DNA of 64,000 bases, taken from contig NZ_JAHBZJ010000009.1 in assembly GCF_019635455.1 (NCBI RefSeq), positions 1 to 64,000 of the forward strand, read 5' to 3'. A program made the position numbers and the translations under genes. Shown here one piece after another: positions 1 through 11,399 of the stretch; the first letter of the stretch is position 1; each line of letters begins with the position of its first letter. This stretch comes from Sphingomonas sp. GTDB taxonomy: Bacteria; Pseudomonadota; Alphaproteobacteria; Sphingomonadales; Sphingomonadaceae. The notes under the pieces were generated by a model, which was not told where the DNA came from, did not search any database, and saw only the letters and a program-made list of their open reading frames with translations.

Positions 1-32
1 GTCAGCTGCTCTACCAACTGAGCTATGCGTCC
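1..32 (-). tRNA. Partial tRNA, 5' half (probably tRNA-Lys)
   Basis: Read on the minus strand, the first 32 bases fold as the 5' half of a tRNA: a 7-base acceptor strand (GGACGCA), TA at positions 8-9, a D arm with GCTC/GAGC around an AGTTGGTA loop, and the 5' side of the anticodon stem (GCTGA). The window edge cuts it just before the anticodon, so the identity is not visible. This D arm and anticodon stem are common in alphaproteobacterial tRNA-Lys, so Lys is the best guess but unproven. Confidence 0.85.
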
Positions 33-62
33 GTTCCGGGTGGCTGGAGGCGTCGTGTCTGA

Positions 63-115
63 CGCTTCCCGCTGTCGGGAGCGGCGCGCCTACCACCCGT
101 CCGGGGGGATTGCAA
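63..115 (-). promoter_or_regulatory. Possible tRNA promoter and leader hairpin
   Basis: Between rodA and the tRNA, the minus strand carries TTGCAA (110-115), a 17-base spacer and TAGGCG (87-92), a weak -35/-10 pair that would drive the tRNA. Downstream of it (63-83) is a hairpin with an 8-9 bp GC-rich stem and a 4-base loop, which could be a leader structure or end read-through from the rodA operon. It has no U-tract. The hairpin is clear; the promoter is inference. Confidence 0.3.
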
Positions 116-136
116 CACCCATGGCGCGGAAAAATG

Positions 137-1273
137 TTACCAGCGCACCGTCTTGCGATTCAGGCGGTTCTCGCGGTCGAGCGCCATCAGGATGCCGATG
201 CAGATCAACGTCGTCATCTGGGCCGAGCCGCCGAAGCTGATGAGGGGGAGGGGGATGCCGACGACCGGCGCCAGGCCCATTACCATCGCCATGTTGATGA
301 AGACGTAGAAGAACAGCGTGGTGGAAATCCCGGCCGCGGTCAGCCGTGCGAACCGGCTTTGTGACCGGATCGCGATCTGGATCCCCCAGCGGATGATGAG
401 GCCCCAGACGAGGATGACGAACAGCCCGCCCATCAGCCCCCATTCCTCCATCATCGTCGCCAGCGCAAAGTCGGTATGCCCTTCCGGCAGATAGTCGAGA
501 TGGCTTTGCGTACCGTTGAGGAACCCCTTGCCGAACCAGCCGCCGGATCCGATCGCGATCTTTGACTGGCTGATATGATAGCCGGTCCCAAGCGGGTCGT
601 TCTCGGGATTGAGGAAGGTGAGCACGCGGTTGCGCTGATAATCGTGCAGCACATAGTTGACGACGATCGGGATCGACACCGCCGCGGCCAGCGCGCCGCC
701 GATGAACAGGCGAAGCGGAATGCCCGCCAGGAACATGACGGTGAAACCGCCGGCGGTGATCATCAGCGCGGTGCCAAGATCGGGCTGCATCATGACGAGC
801 GCTGCGGGCATGCCGATCATCACCACGGCGGGCCAGATCGCGCCGAAGCGCCGGATCTCGCCGGCCGGCAGTATTTCGTAGAAGCGTGCGACCGCGAGGA
901 TGATCGTTACCTTCATCAGCTCGGACGGCTGGATGCGGATGATCCCGAGTTCAAGCCATCGCTGGCTGCCGCCCTTCACCGCGCCGAGCAGTTCGACGCC
1001 GACCAGCATGACCAGGAACAGCGCGTAGAGCGGCAGCGCCAGCATCGACCATATCTCCACCCGCACTCGTGAAAGGGCGAGGGCGAGGCCAAGAAAGGCA
1101 ACGAAGCGGATCCCCTGCGGCATCGCCCAGCGCGGGGCGCCGCCGGCCGCCGAATAGAGGACCAGCAGGCCGAAGCCGCCGAGCAGGCAGATCAGCAGGA
1201 TGATGCCCCAGGGAAGCTGGGCGACCGGTGCCGGTACGAAGCCGGGGGTGATCGAACTGCTCTGACGGCTCAT
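137..1273 (-). CDS. rodA: Rod-shape peptidoglycan glycosyltransferase RodA
   Basis: 378-aa SEDS-family polymerase that builds glycan strands for lateral wall growth together with its transpeptidase partner PBP2. The protein is almost wholly hydrophobic, with about ten membrane segments, and has the family-typical EGHTDFALA stretch in the large periplasmic loop region. The ATG overlaps the TGA of the upstream mrdA as ATGA (1270-1273), which fixes the start and implies translational coupling. It is last of five in mreB-mreC-mreD-mrdA-rodA. Length is normal for RodA. Confidence 0.96.
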   Translation of the reverse strand: MSRQSSSITPGFVPAPVAQLPWGIILLICLLGGFGLLVLYSAAGGAPRWAMPQGIRFVAFLGLALALSRVRVEIWSMLALPLYALFLVMLVGVELLGAVKGGSQRWLELGIIRIQPSELMKVTIILAVARFYEILPAGEIRRFGAIWPAVVMIGMPAALVMMQPDLGTALMITAGGFTVMFLAGIPLRLFIGGALAAAVSIPIVVNYVLHDYQRNRVLTFLNPENDPLGTGYHISQSKIAIGSGGWFGKGFLNGTQSHLDYLPEGHTDFALATMMEEWGLMGGLFVILVWGLIIRWGIQIAIRSQSRFARLTAAGISTTLFFYVFINMAMVMGLAPVVGIPLPLISFGGSAQMTTLICIGILMALDRENRLNRKTVRW

Positions 1274-3381
1274 TGCGGCGGCGCCGTCGATGTTGCGGGG
1301 GGTGAGGACGTCGAAGTGGCGGCCGGCGTCTGCGGTGTCGGCGCGGCGGCGGCACGATCGGGTGTGGCGGATGGCTTTGGTGTCGGGGTGGGCGCCGGCG
1401 TCTGGGCCGGGGAAGCGCGGGCCGGGGAGGGGGAGCTGGCAGCGGTGGGCGTCGGCGTCGGCACCGGCGAGGCGCCGGGTTTCGGCGTGGCCGCCGGAAG
1501 CCCCTGTTCCTGGCGATATGCCGCCTCGCGCGCGGCCATGCGCGTGCGGATGTCGCCGCCCCATCCCGCCTCGAGCGCGGCAAGCCGGGTCATCGCCTGT
1601 TCGCGATCGAACAACCAGGTCAGCACGTCCTTTGCAACCGGTGCTGCGGCGCGGGCGCCGCCCATGCCGTGTTCGATCACCACCGACGCGGCGTAGCGGG
1701 GATTATCGACCGGCGCGAAGCAGATGAACAGGCCGTGGTCGCGATATTTCCAGTCGCCGCCCTGTCCGCGGTGCCGGTCCATGATGCGGCGCACCTGCGC
1801 GGTACCGGTCTTGCCGCCCATGCGGATCCCGTCGAGCTGGAGCCGCGACGCACCGGCGGTGCCATGCCCGTTCACCACCTCGTCCATCCCGCTGCGGACG
1901 ATCTCGAGATGCTCCTTGGGGAAGTCGAGGCGTAGCGGGGGCCGGGGCTTGTCGATGATGAGCGAAGGGAGCAGCGAACGCCCCGACGCCAGCCGCGCCG
2001 CGGCGAGCGCGAGCTGAAACGGGCTGACCAGCACATATCCCTGTCCGATCGCGGCGTTGAGCGTATCCGACTGGGTCCATTCCTGTTTGAAGCGGCGCTG
2101 TTTCCAGGCGCTGTCGGGGACCGTGCCATAGCGTTGGGAGGGGAGGGGAAGTTCGAATTCCTGCCCAAAGCCCAGCTTGCGCGCGGACGCGGCGATCGCC
2201 TCGATCCCGACTTCGCGCCCCATGGCGTAGAAATAGGTATTGCAGCTGCGCGCGATCGCGGTGTGCATCGTCATCGAGCCGTGATGGCCAAGACAGCCAA
2301 AGCGGCGATTGCCGAGCGTATAGCCGCCATTGCAGAAGACGGTTCGGTTGGGGTCGATCCCCGCGCCCAATACGGCCAGCGCCGTTGCCGGCTTGAACGT
2401 CGATCCGGGCGGATACAGGCCCTGAAGCGTCTTGTTCATCAGCGGAAGATGATCGTCGTCGGACAGCATCTTCCACTCGGTCCGGCTGATCCCGTCGGAA
2501 AAGGTGTTGGGATCATAGGCGGGCATCGACACCATCGCCAGGATGTCGCCATTGGTGACGTCGAACACGGTGACCGATCCGGATTCGGTGCCGAGCCGGC
2601 GCGCGGCATATTCCTGAAGCCCGGCATCGATCGTCAGGCGGACGGTCTCGCCCGGCGTATCGGGGCGGGTGGCGAGTTCGCGCACCAGCTTGCCCCGCGC
2701 CGTCACCTCGACACGCTTCGCGCCCGGCTTGCCGCGCAGGCGCGGCTCCAGCATCTTTTCCAGCCCGTCCTTGCCCAGCTTGAACCCGGGGGTGAGCAGC
2801 AGCGGGTCCTTGGTTTCCTTATATTGTTCGGCGGTCGCGGTGCCGACATAGCCGACCAGATGGCCCACCGCCGCGCCGGCCGGATAGTTGCGCGCAAAGC
2901 CACGGGTCGGCGCGACCCCGGGCAGTTCGGGCAGACGGACGCTGACCGCCGCGAACCGCTCCCAATCGAGATTTTCGGCCACCGCCACCGGCTGGAACCC
3001 GGCGGCGCGCTTCAGGTCGGATTCGATCTGCGCGATGTCTTCGGCGGACAGCGCCAGAATGTCGCGCAACTGCGCCAGGACGCGGCCCTTGTCCTCCAGC
3101 CGGTCGGGGATGATATCGACGCGGAAATCGGTGCGGTTGTTGGCGACCGGCGCGCCATTGCGATCCACCATCCAGCCCCGACGCGGAGGAATCATCGTCA
3201 GGTTGACGCGGTTGCTTTCGGCCAGGAGCTTGTACTTGTCGTTTTCATAGACGGCGAGCCAGGTCATGCGGCTCGCCAGCACGAGGCCCAGCGCGGCCTG
3301 CGCCCCGCCGATGAACAGCGCACGGCGCGAAAAGCTGTAGCTTTGCTGCGCCTCGGTGATCATCCGCACCGGACCGCTCAT
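1270..3381 (-). CDS. mrdA: Penicillin-binding protein 2 (elongasome transpeptidase)
   Basis: 703-aa class B PBP that crosslinks peptidoglycan during cell elongation, anchored by one N-terminal membrane segment (about residues 22-45) with the rest periplasmic. The active-site motifs are all present: STFK with Ser327, SCN with Ser379, and KTG with Lys524. The start is set by the ATGA overlap with mreD; a second Met seven codons in is an alternative. After the transpeptidase domain there is a low-complexity tail of about 75 residues made almost only of Pro, Ala, Thr and Ser, which PBP2 proteins do not need and usually lack. Partner of RodA in the same operon. Confidence 0.96.
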   Translation of the reverse strand: MSGPVRMITEAQQSYSFSRRALFIGGAQAALGLVLASRMTWLAVYENDKYKLLAESNRVNLTMIPPRRGWMVDRNGAPVANNRTDFRVDIIPDRLEDKGRVLAQLRDILALSAEDIAQIESDLKRAAGFQPVAVAENLDWERFAAVSVRLPELPGVAPTRGFARNYPAGAAVGHLVGYVGTATAEQYKETKDPLLLTPGFKLGKDGLEKMLEPRLRGKPGAKRVEVTARGKLVRELATRPDTPGETVRLTIDAGLQEYAARRLGTESGSVTVFDVTNGDILAMVSMPAYDPNTFSDGISRTEWKMLSDDDHLPLMNKTLQGLYPPGSTFKPATALAVLGAGIDPNRTVFCNGGYTLGNRRFGCLGHHGSMTMHTAIARSCNTYFYAMGREVGIEAIAASARKLGFGQEFELPLPSQRYGTVPDSAWKQRRFKQEWTQSDTLNAAIGQGYVLVSPFQLALAAARLASGRSLLPSLIIDKPRPPLRLDFPKEHLEIVRSGMDEVVNGHGTAGASRLQLDGIRMGGKTGTAQVRRIMDRHRGQGGDWKYRDHGLFICFAPVDNPRYAASVVIEHGMGGARAAAPVAKDVLTWLFDREQAMTRLAALEAGWGGDIRTRMAAREAAYRQEQGLPAATPKPGASPVPTPTPTAASSPSPARASPAQTPAPTPTPKPSATPDRAAAAPTPQTPAATSTSSPPATSTAPPQ

Positions 3382-3890
3382 CGCGCCCTCCGCTTGCCGT
3401 CGAGCCGCGAAACGAGACGCGACAGGACCGGGAACAGCGCGATCGAGACGAGGATCTGGACCAGCAATACGGTATCGACATGCGCGCCGAGCGGCGTCGC
3501 GACCAGCCGGCCGCCGATCAGGCAAAAGCCGATCGCGCCCGCAGCCAGCAGCCAGTCCTGAAAGAAATCACGCCACACGATGCGCGTATCTAGCACATCG
3601 ATGGCGATGAAGGACACGGTCCAGAACAGCATCGCGCTGCCGAGCGGCTGGCCGCTGACGAGGTCATCGACGAAGCCGAGCAGAAGCGGCGCCCAGGGCT
3701 TGAGCAACTCCGGGCGATGGAGCCGCCAGGCGAGCAGCATCATCAGGCCGATCGGGGGCAGAATGGGAAAGGTGGCCTTGAACGGCACCAGCGTGACCAG
3801 CGATCCCAGGACGATCGTCAGCGGTGCGAGCCAGGGGCCGCGGGCGGCGCGATCCGGCTTGCCCAGCCCCGCAAAGGGGGTGCCGGTCAC
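3378..3890 (-). CDS. mreD: Rod shape-determining membrane protein MreD
   Basis: 170-aa inner-membrane protein with about five hydrophobic segments, between mreC and mrdA as expected for MreD. It belongs to the elongasome that links cytoplasmic MreB filaments to wall synthesis. It begins with GTG, overlapping the TGA of mreC as GTGA, and its own TGA overlaps the mrdA ATG. MreD sequences are poorly conserved, so the call rests on length, topology and position. Confidence 0.9.
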   Translation of the reverse strand: MTGTPFAGLGKPDRAARGPWLAPLTIVLGSLVTLVPFKATFPILPPIGLMMLLAWRLHRPELLKPWAPLLLGFVDDLVSGQPLGSAMLFWTVSFIAIDVLDTRIVWRDFFQDWLLAAGAIGFCLIGGRLVATPLGAHVDTVLLVQILVSIALFPVLSRLVSRLDGKRRAR

Positions 3891-4768
3891 CGCGGCGCCG
3901 CTTCCGGCGCGCGAACCGTGCTGGCCTCGGGGAAGAACACCTGCTGGACGAGCGCGAAATCGAGCGAATCGGGGCTGGCGAACGGCGTCGCCTCGGCAAT
4001 GTCGCGGGACCGTGCGCGGACCTGGGCGACGGCGATGTTGGGCGGATAGAGGCCGCCGGCGCCGGAGGTCACGAACGCGTCGCCCGGTTCGAACTGGGTC
4101 TGTGCCGACCCGGCGGAGCGGATGTCGATCAGGCCGTCGCCGCGCCCGGCGGCGATCGCGGGCAGGCCGTCGCTGACCCGGCGTACCGGGACGCTGCTTT
4201 CCGGGTCGAGGATCAGCAGGACGCGCGCGGTGTTCGGGCTGGCCTCGACGATCCGGCCGATCAGGCCGTTGGGGCCGCGCACCGGCTGGCCCACGCGAAC
4301 GCCCTGCCAGGTGCCGGCGTTGAGCGTGGCGAAGCGGCGCGTGCTCGACCCCGTGGCGAAGACGAGCCGCGCGGCGACGACCGGGTTTGCCACCCGGTCG
4401 CGCAGTTTCAGCAATCCGCGCAGCCGGCGGTTTTCGTGGGTGACCGTGCGCGCCCGCTCCATCAACGTCCGGTTCGCCTCAAGCTCGGCGCGCAGCTTCG
4501 CATTTTCGCCGCGCACGCCGAAATAGCCGCTGATCCCGCCCGGCACGCCGGAAACGGTGCGGCGTACCCAGTCCATCCCCGACGCGACCGGGGTGACCAG
4601 TTCGGAGAATGTGCCGCGCACGGCGGCGAAGGCGGGCGGGTTGAAGGTCGAGAGGAGAAGCAGGACGACCGCGATCACCGCGCCGCCCACGGCGACGACG
4701 TAACTGATGAATAGGCCATATTGCGCCCGTCGCGAAAACCCGGGGCGCCGTTTGAGCGGCGGCGCCAT
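3887..4768 (-). CDS. mreC: Rod shape-determining protein MreC
   Basis: 293-aa bitopic protein: a basic N-terminus, one membrane segment near residues 18-42, a coiled coil near residues 65-110, then the paired beta-barrel MreC domain in the periplasm. It scaffolds the elongasome and activates PBP2/RodA. The ATG lies 15 bases downstream of mreB. The C-terminus is short and slightly extended after the barrel domain, and nothing looks damaged. Confidence 0.95.
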   Translation of the reverse strand: MAPPLKRRPGFSRRAQYGLFISYVVAVGGAVIAVVLLLLSTFNPPAFAAVRGTFSELVTPVASGMDWVRRTVSGVPGGISGYFGVRGENAKLRAELEANRTLMERARTVTHENRRLRGLLKLRDRVANPVVAARLVFATGSSTRRFATLNAGTWQGVRVGQPVRGPNGLIGRIVEASPNTARVLLILDPESSVPVRRVSDGLPAIAAGRGDGLIDIRSAGSAQTQFEPGDAFVTSGAGGLYPPNIAVAQVRARSRDIAEATPFASPDSLDFALVQQVFFPEASTVRAPEAAPR

Positions 4769-4783
4769 CTTCCCCCCGTTCGA

Positions 4784-7769
<2,986 letters not shown>

Positions 7770-7892
7770 ACGGCTTGGCGTCGTTCTCGACTGCTAGCCC
7801 GCTCGCAGAATTCAGCACAACCGCACCGCCGGCAGACGGCCCCCATCATGACGGACGGTGTCCGTTTCCGAAATTAGCGGCAACCAGTTCCG

Positions 7893-8366
7893 ATGAGCCG
7901 AACCGTGAAATATGTCTCTCGCCGTAGCGAGGTCATGCGTTTGTACTGGTGCATGTGGCGTAAAGGGCTTTGGAAAATACATTTTCTGATATTTTCCGGC
8001 GTCGTGGTTATGGCGTCTGTTGCGTTTTTCGATGGCGCGCCCACTTCGTTTCCGGGATATCTGTCGGTCGCAGGCGTCGGACTGCTCCCGATCGCATTCC
8101 TTGCGCTGTTTCCGCTCTTCAAATTCAAACCTCAACAGCGAACCCTCACTATCGACGATGAGGGAATCCAGACCACCATTGGACAGCTCAGCAAGCATAT
8201 TCCCTGGGAAGATGTCGCCAATGCTTCCACAGAGGACGAAAATCTGATCATTCAGGGCCGAAGCCTGAACGCACTGATCATCCCGCGCCGCGCCTTTGAA
8301 TCTGTTGAGGCGCAGAACGAGTTTGCGAACGTCGTGATGAACCACATGGCAAAGAGCGGCGGCTAA
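7893..8366 (+). CDS. YcxB-like membrane protein of unknown function
   Basis: 157-aa protein with two hydrophobic segments (about residues 30-50 and 57-72), then a cytoplasmic C-terminal domain whose pattern (TIDDEGI, PWEDV, IIPRRAFES) resembles the YcxB-like domain. No function is known for that family. The coding sequence, above all bases 7940-8160, is clearly poorer in G and C than the neighbours, suggesting late arrival. No good ribosome-binding site is seen before the ATG; a start at 7935 (MRLYWCMW) is possible. It stands alone between mutL and a noncoding stretch. Confidence 0.7.
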   Translation: MSRTVKYVSRRSEVMRLYWCMWRKGLWKIHFLIFSGVVVMASVAFFDGAPTSFPGYLSVAGVGLLPIAFLALFPLFKFKPQQRTLTIDDEGIQTTIGQLSKHIPWEDVANASTEDENLIIQGRSLNALIIPRRAFESVEAQNEFANVVMNHMAKSGG

Positions 8367-8566
8367 CCACCCCAAAACCGGAGGTTGCGATGCGCTCGCG
8401 GTCCGCCACGGCGCCGGCCTCCAATCCACTGTCGATCCGGACCTCACCCGTCGCGACGGGTCGAGAGGGTGTTCGGGCGAAAGTCGCGTGTCAGGCACTG
8501 ACCGATGCAACCTTCGCCCGATCAACGCATTGTTCACCATGAACAGCGTGCTTCCGCGAGGTTGAG

Positions 8567-8644
8567 ATGAACAAGGTCATGCCGGTCGTGTTGGCGATGG
8601 TGCCGCTGGTTGCGGTCCTCTCCGCGATCGTGGCGGTTCCCTGA
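8567..8644 (+). CDS. Possible 25-residue hydrophobic peptide
   Basis: A 26-codon reading frame (MNKVMPVVLAMVPLVAVLSA then IVAVP) has a Lys near the start and otherwise only hydrophobic residues, so the product would be a single membrane-spanning peptide. A purine-rich site (GAGGTTGAG) sits just before the ATG, and a strong intrinsic terminator follows 32 bases after the stop, so a complete small transcription unit is plausible. I do not recognise the peptide. It could also be an accident inside a small RNA. Confidence 0.4.
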   Translation: MNKVMPVVLAMVPLVAVLSAIVAVP

Positions 8645-8676
8645 CCGCCAGAGTTTCGCCCCCAAGCGAAAAAATG

Positions 8677-8708
8677 GGGCCGTTCGGAGCGATCCGGGCG
8701 GCCCTTTT
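8677..8708 (+). terminator. Intrinsic terminator after the small ORF
   Basis: GGGCCG-TT-CGGA, loop GCGA, TCCG-GG-CGGCCC forms a continuous 12-bp stem (two G-U pairs) closed by a GNRA tetraloop, directly followed by TTTT. It is one of the best terminators in the window, oriented to end a plus-strand transcript coming from the small ORF. Confidence 0.8.
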
Positions 8709-8858
8709 CGTCGCCCGACTGATGATTCTGCCAGTGGGACCGGCGCCGCTCCGCCCTAAACCACCGGGGCGGGCAGGGCATCGCCACCGCGGCGGCGCCA
8801 CATCGGTATCGGCGTGCCGTTGTGGCGAGCCGAACCCTGTTCGGGAACGGAGACAGAT

Positions 8859-9278
8859 ATGACCGTGAAATCGACCGCCGTCGCTGTGGGGTTCGCCGCC
8901 GCACTGCTGGCGTCACCCGCAATAGCCGGACTCGGCTGGCCGGCCGGGACCGGGGCCAGGATCGTGTTCGAAAAAGAACTGCATGACTATGGCACCGTCA
9001 AATTCGGGGCGAATGGCACATCGACATTCGTGTTCGAGAACACGGGGGACGCGCCGCTCGTCATCGTCAGTGCAAAGGGAAGCTGTGGTTGTGTCGTGCC
9101 GTCATGGCCGAAGGCACCGGTGATGCCGGGCGCTTCCGGCACGATCCAGGTCAAATACGACACGAAACGGCCCGGACCGATCAACAAGAGCGTGACGATC
9201 ACCAGCAATGCGGTGAACGCGCCGACGATCGTCATCCGGGTCAAGGGAACGGTCGAAGCGGCGCCCGGCGGCGGATGA
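8859..9278 (+). CDS. DUF1573 exported protein
   Basis: 139-aa protein with a Sec signal peptide (about residues 1-22, cleavage after an Ala-x-Ala site) and one DUF1573 domain, an immunoglobulin-like beta-sandwich of unknown role found in envelope proteins. The family signature around the SCGC motif is present (GSCGCVVPSWPKAPV). The start at 8859 is chosen for its AGGAGA-like site (CGGAGAC) and the signal peptide; the frame is open upstream. It faces the ribosomal protein operon across a shared terminator. Confidence 0.85.
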   Translation: MTVKSTAVAVGFAAALLASPAIAGLGWPAGTGARIVFEKELHDYGTVKFGANGTSTFVFENTGDAPLVIVSAKGSCGCVVPSWPKAPVMPGASGTIQVKYDTKRPGPINKSVTITSNAVNAPTIVIRVKGTVEAAPGGG

Positions 9279-9380
9279 CCGGTTGACGAGGACCGTCTGC
9301 CGGGCCGATCGGCTTCGCGCGCTCCTGCCGTTCGCGAACCGCCCCGGGGGGCGACGATCCAAAGGTCGGACGCTTCAAAG

Positions 9381-9415
9381 GAAAGGGCCGCCGGATCGAC
9401 TCCGACGGCCCTTTC
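9381..9415 (-). terminator. Terminator of the rpsF-rpsR-rplI operon
   Basis: GAAAGGGCCG and CGGCCCTTTC make a perfect 10-bp stem, with an inner CGGA/TCCG stem in the loop. On the minus strand the final stem bases and tail are CTTTCCTTTG, fitting termination after rplI; on the plus strand it could also stop transcripts from the DUF1573 gene. Confidence 0.75.
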
Positions 9416-9441
9416 TGGTCTTGCCGAAGCGGCGAAGGCGA

Positions 9442-10038
9442 TCAGCCCTCGGCCTGCTCCTCGCCCGCGGTCTCTTCGCCGGCGATTTCGCCGACTTCGA
9501 GGTTGGGGTCGCGGTCTTCGGTGAAGCCGGCTTCGTCCTTTTCGAACATCGCGGCCATCACATCGACGCCCTGCGCCTGCATCTCGGCCTCTTCGGGCGA
9601 GCGGGCGACGTTGACCTTCACGGTCACCGCCACTTCGGCGTGCAGCGCGACCTTGACCTCATACAGGCCGATCGCCTTGATCGGCTTGTCGAGGACGACC
9701 TGCGACTTGTTGACCTTGTGGCCGTCGGCGTTGAGCGCCTCGACGATGTCGCGCACCGCGACCGAGCCATAGAGCTGGCCGGTGTTCGACGCCTGGCGGA
9801 TCAGGGTGACCGAAACGCCCTCAAGGCCCTTCGATTCCTTTTCGGCCTCGGTGCGCTTCGCGGCGTTATCGGCCTCGATGCGTTCGCGATTGGCTTCGAA
9901 GACCTTGCGATTGGCGTCGTTGGCGCGGAGCGCCTTCTTGCGCGGAAGCAGGAAGTTGCGGGCGAACCCGTCCTTCACCTTCACGACGTCGCCGATATGG
10001 CCGAGCTTCTCGACCCGTTCGAGCAGAATGACTTCCAT
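9442..10038 (-). CDS. rplI: 50S ribosomal protein L9
   Basis: 198-aa L9. The N-terminal L9 domain is intact (MEVILLERVEKLGHIGDVV, then GFARNFLLPRKKA), followed by the long connecting helix and the C-terminal domain. The protein is longer than the usual about 150 residues because of an acidic C-terminal tail of roughly 45 residues rich in Glu, Ala and Asp, common in alphaproteobacterial L9. A GGAG site precedes the ATG. Last gene of rpsF-rpsR-rplI. Confidence 0.97.
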   Translation of the reverse strand: MEVILLERVEKLGHIGDVVKVKDGFARNFLLPRKKALRANDANRKVFEANRERIEADNAAKRTEAEKESKGLEGVSVTLIRQASNTGQLYGSVAVRDIVEALNADGHKVNKSQVVLDKPIKAIGLYEVKVALHAEVAVTVKVNVARSPEEAEMQAQGVDVMAAMFEKDEAGFTEDRDPNLEVGEIAGEETAGEEQAEG

Positions 10039-10050
10039 GGGTCTTGCTCC

Positions 10051-10275
10051 TTACTTCACGATGAAGGGCAGAAGGCCCAGATGACGGGCGCGCTTGATCG
10101 CCACGGCGAGTTCGCGCTGCTTCTTCGCGCTCACCGAAGTGATGCGCGAGGGGACGATCTTGCCGCGCTCGGACACGAAGCCCTGCAACAGACGAACGTC
10201 CTTGTAATCGATGCGCGGCGCGTCCTTCGCGGAGAAGGGGCAGCTCTTGCGGCGGCGGAAAAAGGGTCGTGCCAT
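10051..10275 (-). CDS. rpsR: 30S ribosomal protein S18
   Basis: 74-aa S18, a basic small-subunit protein that pairs with S6 on the platform. It has the typical [14 protein letters not shown] start and the conserved [13 protein letters not shown] core. It lies 14 bases after rpsF and 12 before rplI, in the usual order. Confidence 0.98.
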   Translation of the reverse strand: MARPFFRRRKSCPFSAKDAPRIDYKDVRLLQGFVSERGKIVPSRITSVSAKKQRELAVAIKRARHLGLLPFIVK

Positions 10276-10289
10276 GTCGTTCTACTCCC

Positions 10290-10664
10290 TCATTCGCCGT
10301 CGAAATTGCCGTCGCGGTCGCGGCGGCCACGACGCTCGCGGTCGCCCTTGCGCATCATCACCGAGGGACCCTGCTCATGCTCGTCCACGCGGACGGTCAT
10401 GTAGCGGATCACGTCTTCGTTGATCTGCGTCTGGCGCTCCAGCTCGGCGACCACGCCGGCCGGCGCGTCGATCTCGAGCATCACGTAATGCGCCTTGCGA
10501 TTCTTCTGGATCTTGTAGGCCAGGCTGCGAAGACCCCAGGTCTCGGTCTTGACGACCTTGCCCTCATTGTCCTCGACGATCTTGGTGGCGGTTTCCGCCA
10601 GTGCGTCCACCTGCGCCTGTGCCAGATCCTGGCGCGCAAGGAACACATGCTCATACAGAGCCAT
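10290..10664 (-). CDS. rpsF: 30S ribosomal protein S6
   Basis: 124-aa S6 with the [14 protein letters not shown] start, the central [17 protein letters not shown] segment and a charged C-terminal tail (about 20 residues of Arg, Asp and Gly) like those that receive glutamates in other bacteria. First gene of the operon; GGAAG seven bases before the ATG is the ribosome-binding site. The promoter should lie in 10665-10800, where I see no confident -35/-10 pair. Confidence 0.98.
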   Translation of the reverse strand: MALYEHVFLARQDLAQAQVDALAETATKIVEDNEGKVVKTETWGLRSLAYKIQKNRKAHYVMLEIDAPAGVVAELERQTQINEDVIRYMTVRVDEHEQGPSVMMRKGDRERRGRRDRDGNFDGE

Positions 10665-10803
10665 GCGTCTTCCAATCTGTTGGCCGATCGCTGACGCCGC
10701 ACCATGCGGACGCCCCTCCGGCTGTCGTTCAAATGCGAAAAGCGGTCAGCCGAGGCTGCCGCTCAACGGTGCGCCCCTTACGCGCGGCAATCGGGAAAAG
10801 CAA

Positions 10804-10829
10804 GCGGCGGAGCAACCTCGCTCCGCCGC
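10804..10829 (-). terminator. Terminator after the RcnB-like gene
   Basis: GCGGCGGAGC and GCTCCGCCGC form a perfect 10-bp stem with a 6-base loop, followed on the minus strand by TTGCTTTTC. It lies about 45 bases downstream of the RcnB-like gene and separates it from rpsF. Confidence 0.7.
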
Positions 10830-10872
10830 CGCGACCACCCCCCGGGGTAAAAGGGTGGGTCAAGTTCCCGCC

Positions 10873-11241
10873 TTAGCGGATCAGGTTGGCGAAGATCGCC
10901 GCGACGATCCCGCTGGTCACGCCGACAAGAACGACATCGTGACCCGACTGAACGTAGCGATAGCCGCGCGGCGGCGCCTTCAGACCACGCACATGGCGAT
11001 AGTCGATCTGGCGATAGTTGCGGGCGTAGCGATGATCGAACCGCTCACCCCGCTTCCACGTGCGGTACCGGACCGGGGTCGCCGTGCGGATCGTGGTCTT
11101 CTTCACCGTCACCTTGCCGTTGCCCTTGTGCGTGACGACGGTGCGGGTCTGCTTGGCCGGGGCGGCGGCCGCAGGGGCGGCGAGCATCACCGGGCTGGCG
11201 ATCATCGAAGCGGCAACCGCCGCAAGCACGAACTTTTTCAT
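10873..11241 (-). CDS. RcnB-family exported protein
   Basis: 122-aa periplasmic protein: a signal peptide ending near residue 27 (APAAAA), a basic middle part rich in Lys, Arg and Thr, and a C-terminal RcnB domain with RGLKAPPRGYRYVQSGHDVVLV, followed by a short hydrophobic end. E. coli RcnB is linked to nickel/cobalt export, but many proteobacterial members have no proven metal role. AAGGAG stands before the ATG. It forms its own unit. Confidence 0.8.
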   Translation of the reverse strand: MKKFVLAAVAASMIASPVMLAAPAAAAPAKQTRTVVTHKGNGKVTVKKTTIRTATPVRYRTWKRGERFDHRYARNYRQIDYRHVRGLKAPPRGYRYVQSGHDVVLVGVTSGIVAAIFANLIR

Positions 11242-11399
11242 GTCATGTCTCCTTGCGCTCTCTCAGCGATCGCCAACAGCGGCGACAGGGACAAATTGGG
11301 GGGGCGCTGTCGCGGAAGTTTCGCACGATCGCCCGAAAATGGTCGCCGAATGTCGCAGGCCGCTTGCGTTCGTTCAGCTTTCCGCGCCAAGGGGCGGGA

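Larger units (their letters stand above)
8367..8858. other. 492-base stretch without a long gene
   Basis: This gap holds a short ORF with a good ribosome-binding site and a strong terminator (8567-8708, described separately), a perfect hairpin at 8446-8461 (ACCCGT/ACGGGT around CGCG), and the upstream region of the DUF1573 gene. No ORF of more than 60 codons in it looks like a protein. Confidence 0.6.

Noticed and set aside
8390-8542. 50-codon frame behind a perfect GGAGG site
   Set aside because: The product is Arg/Ser/Thr/Ala-rich without any pattern, and it crosses a perfect hairpin at 8446-8461. The site alone is not enough to call a gene.
8491-8922. 143-codon minus-strand frame in the noncoding stretch
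   Set aside because: Arg/Ser-rich translation with no motif. It covers the plus-strand terminator and the start of the DUF1573 gene.
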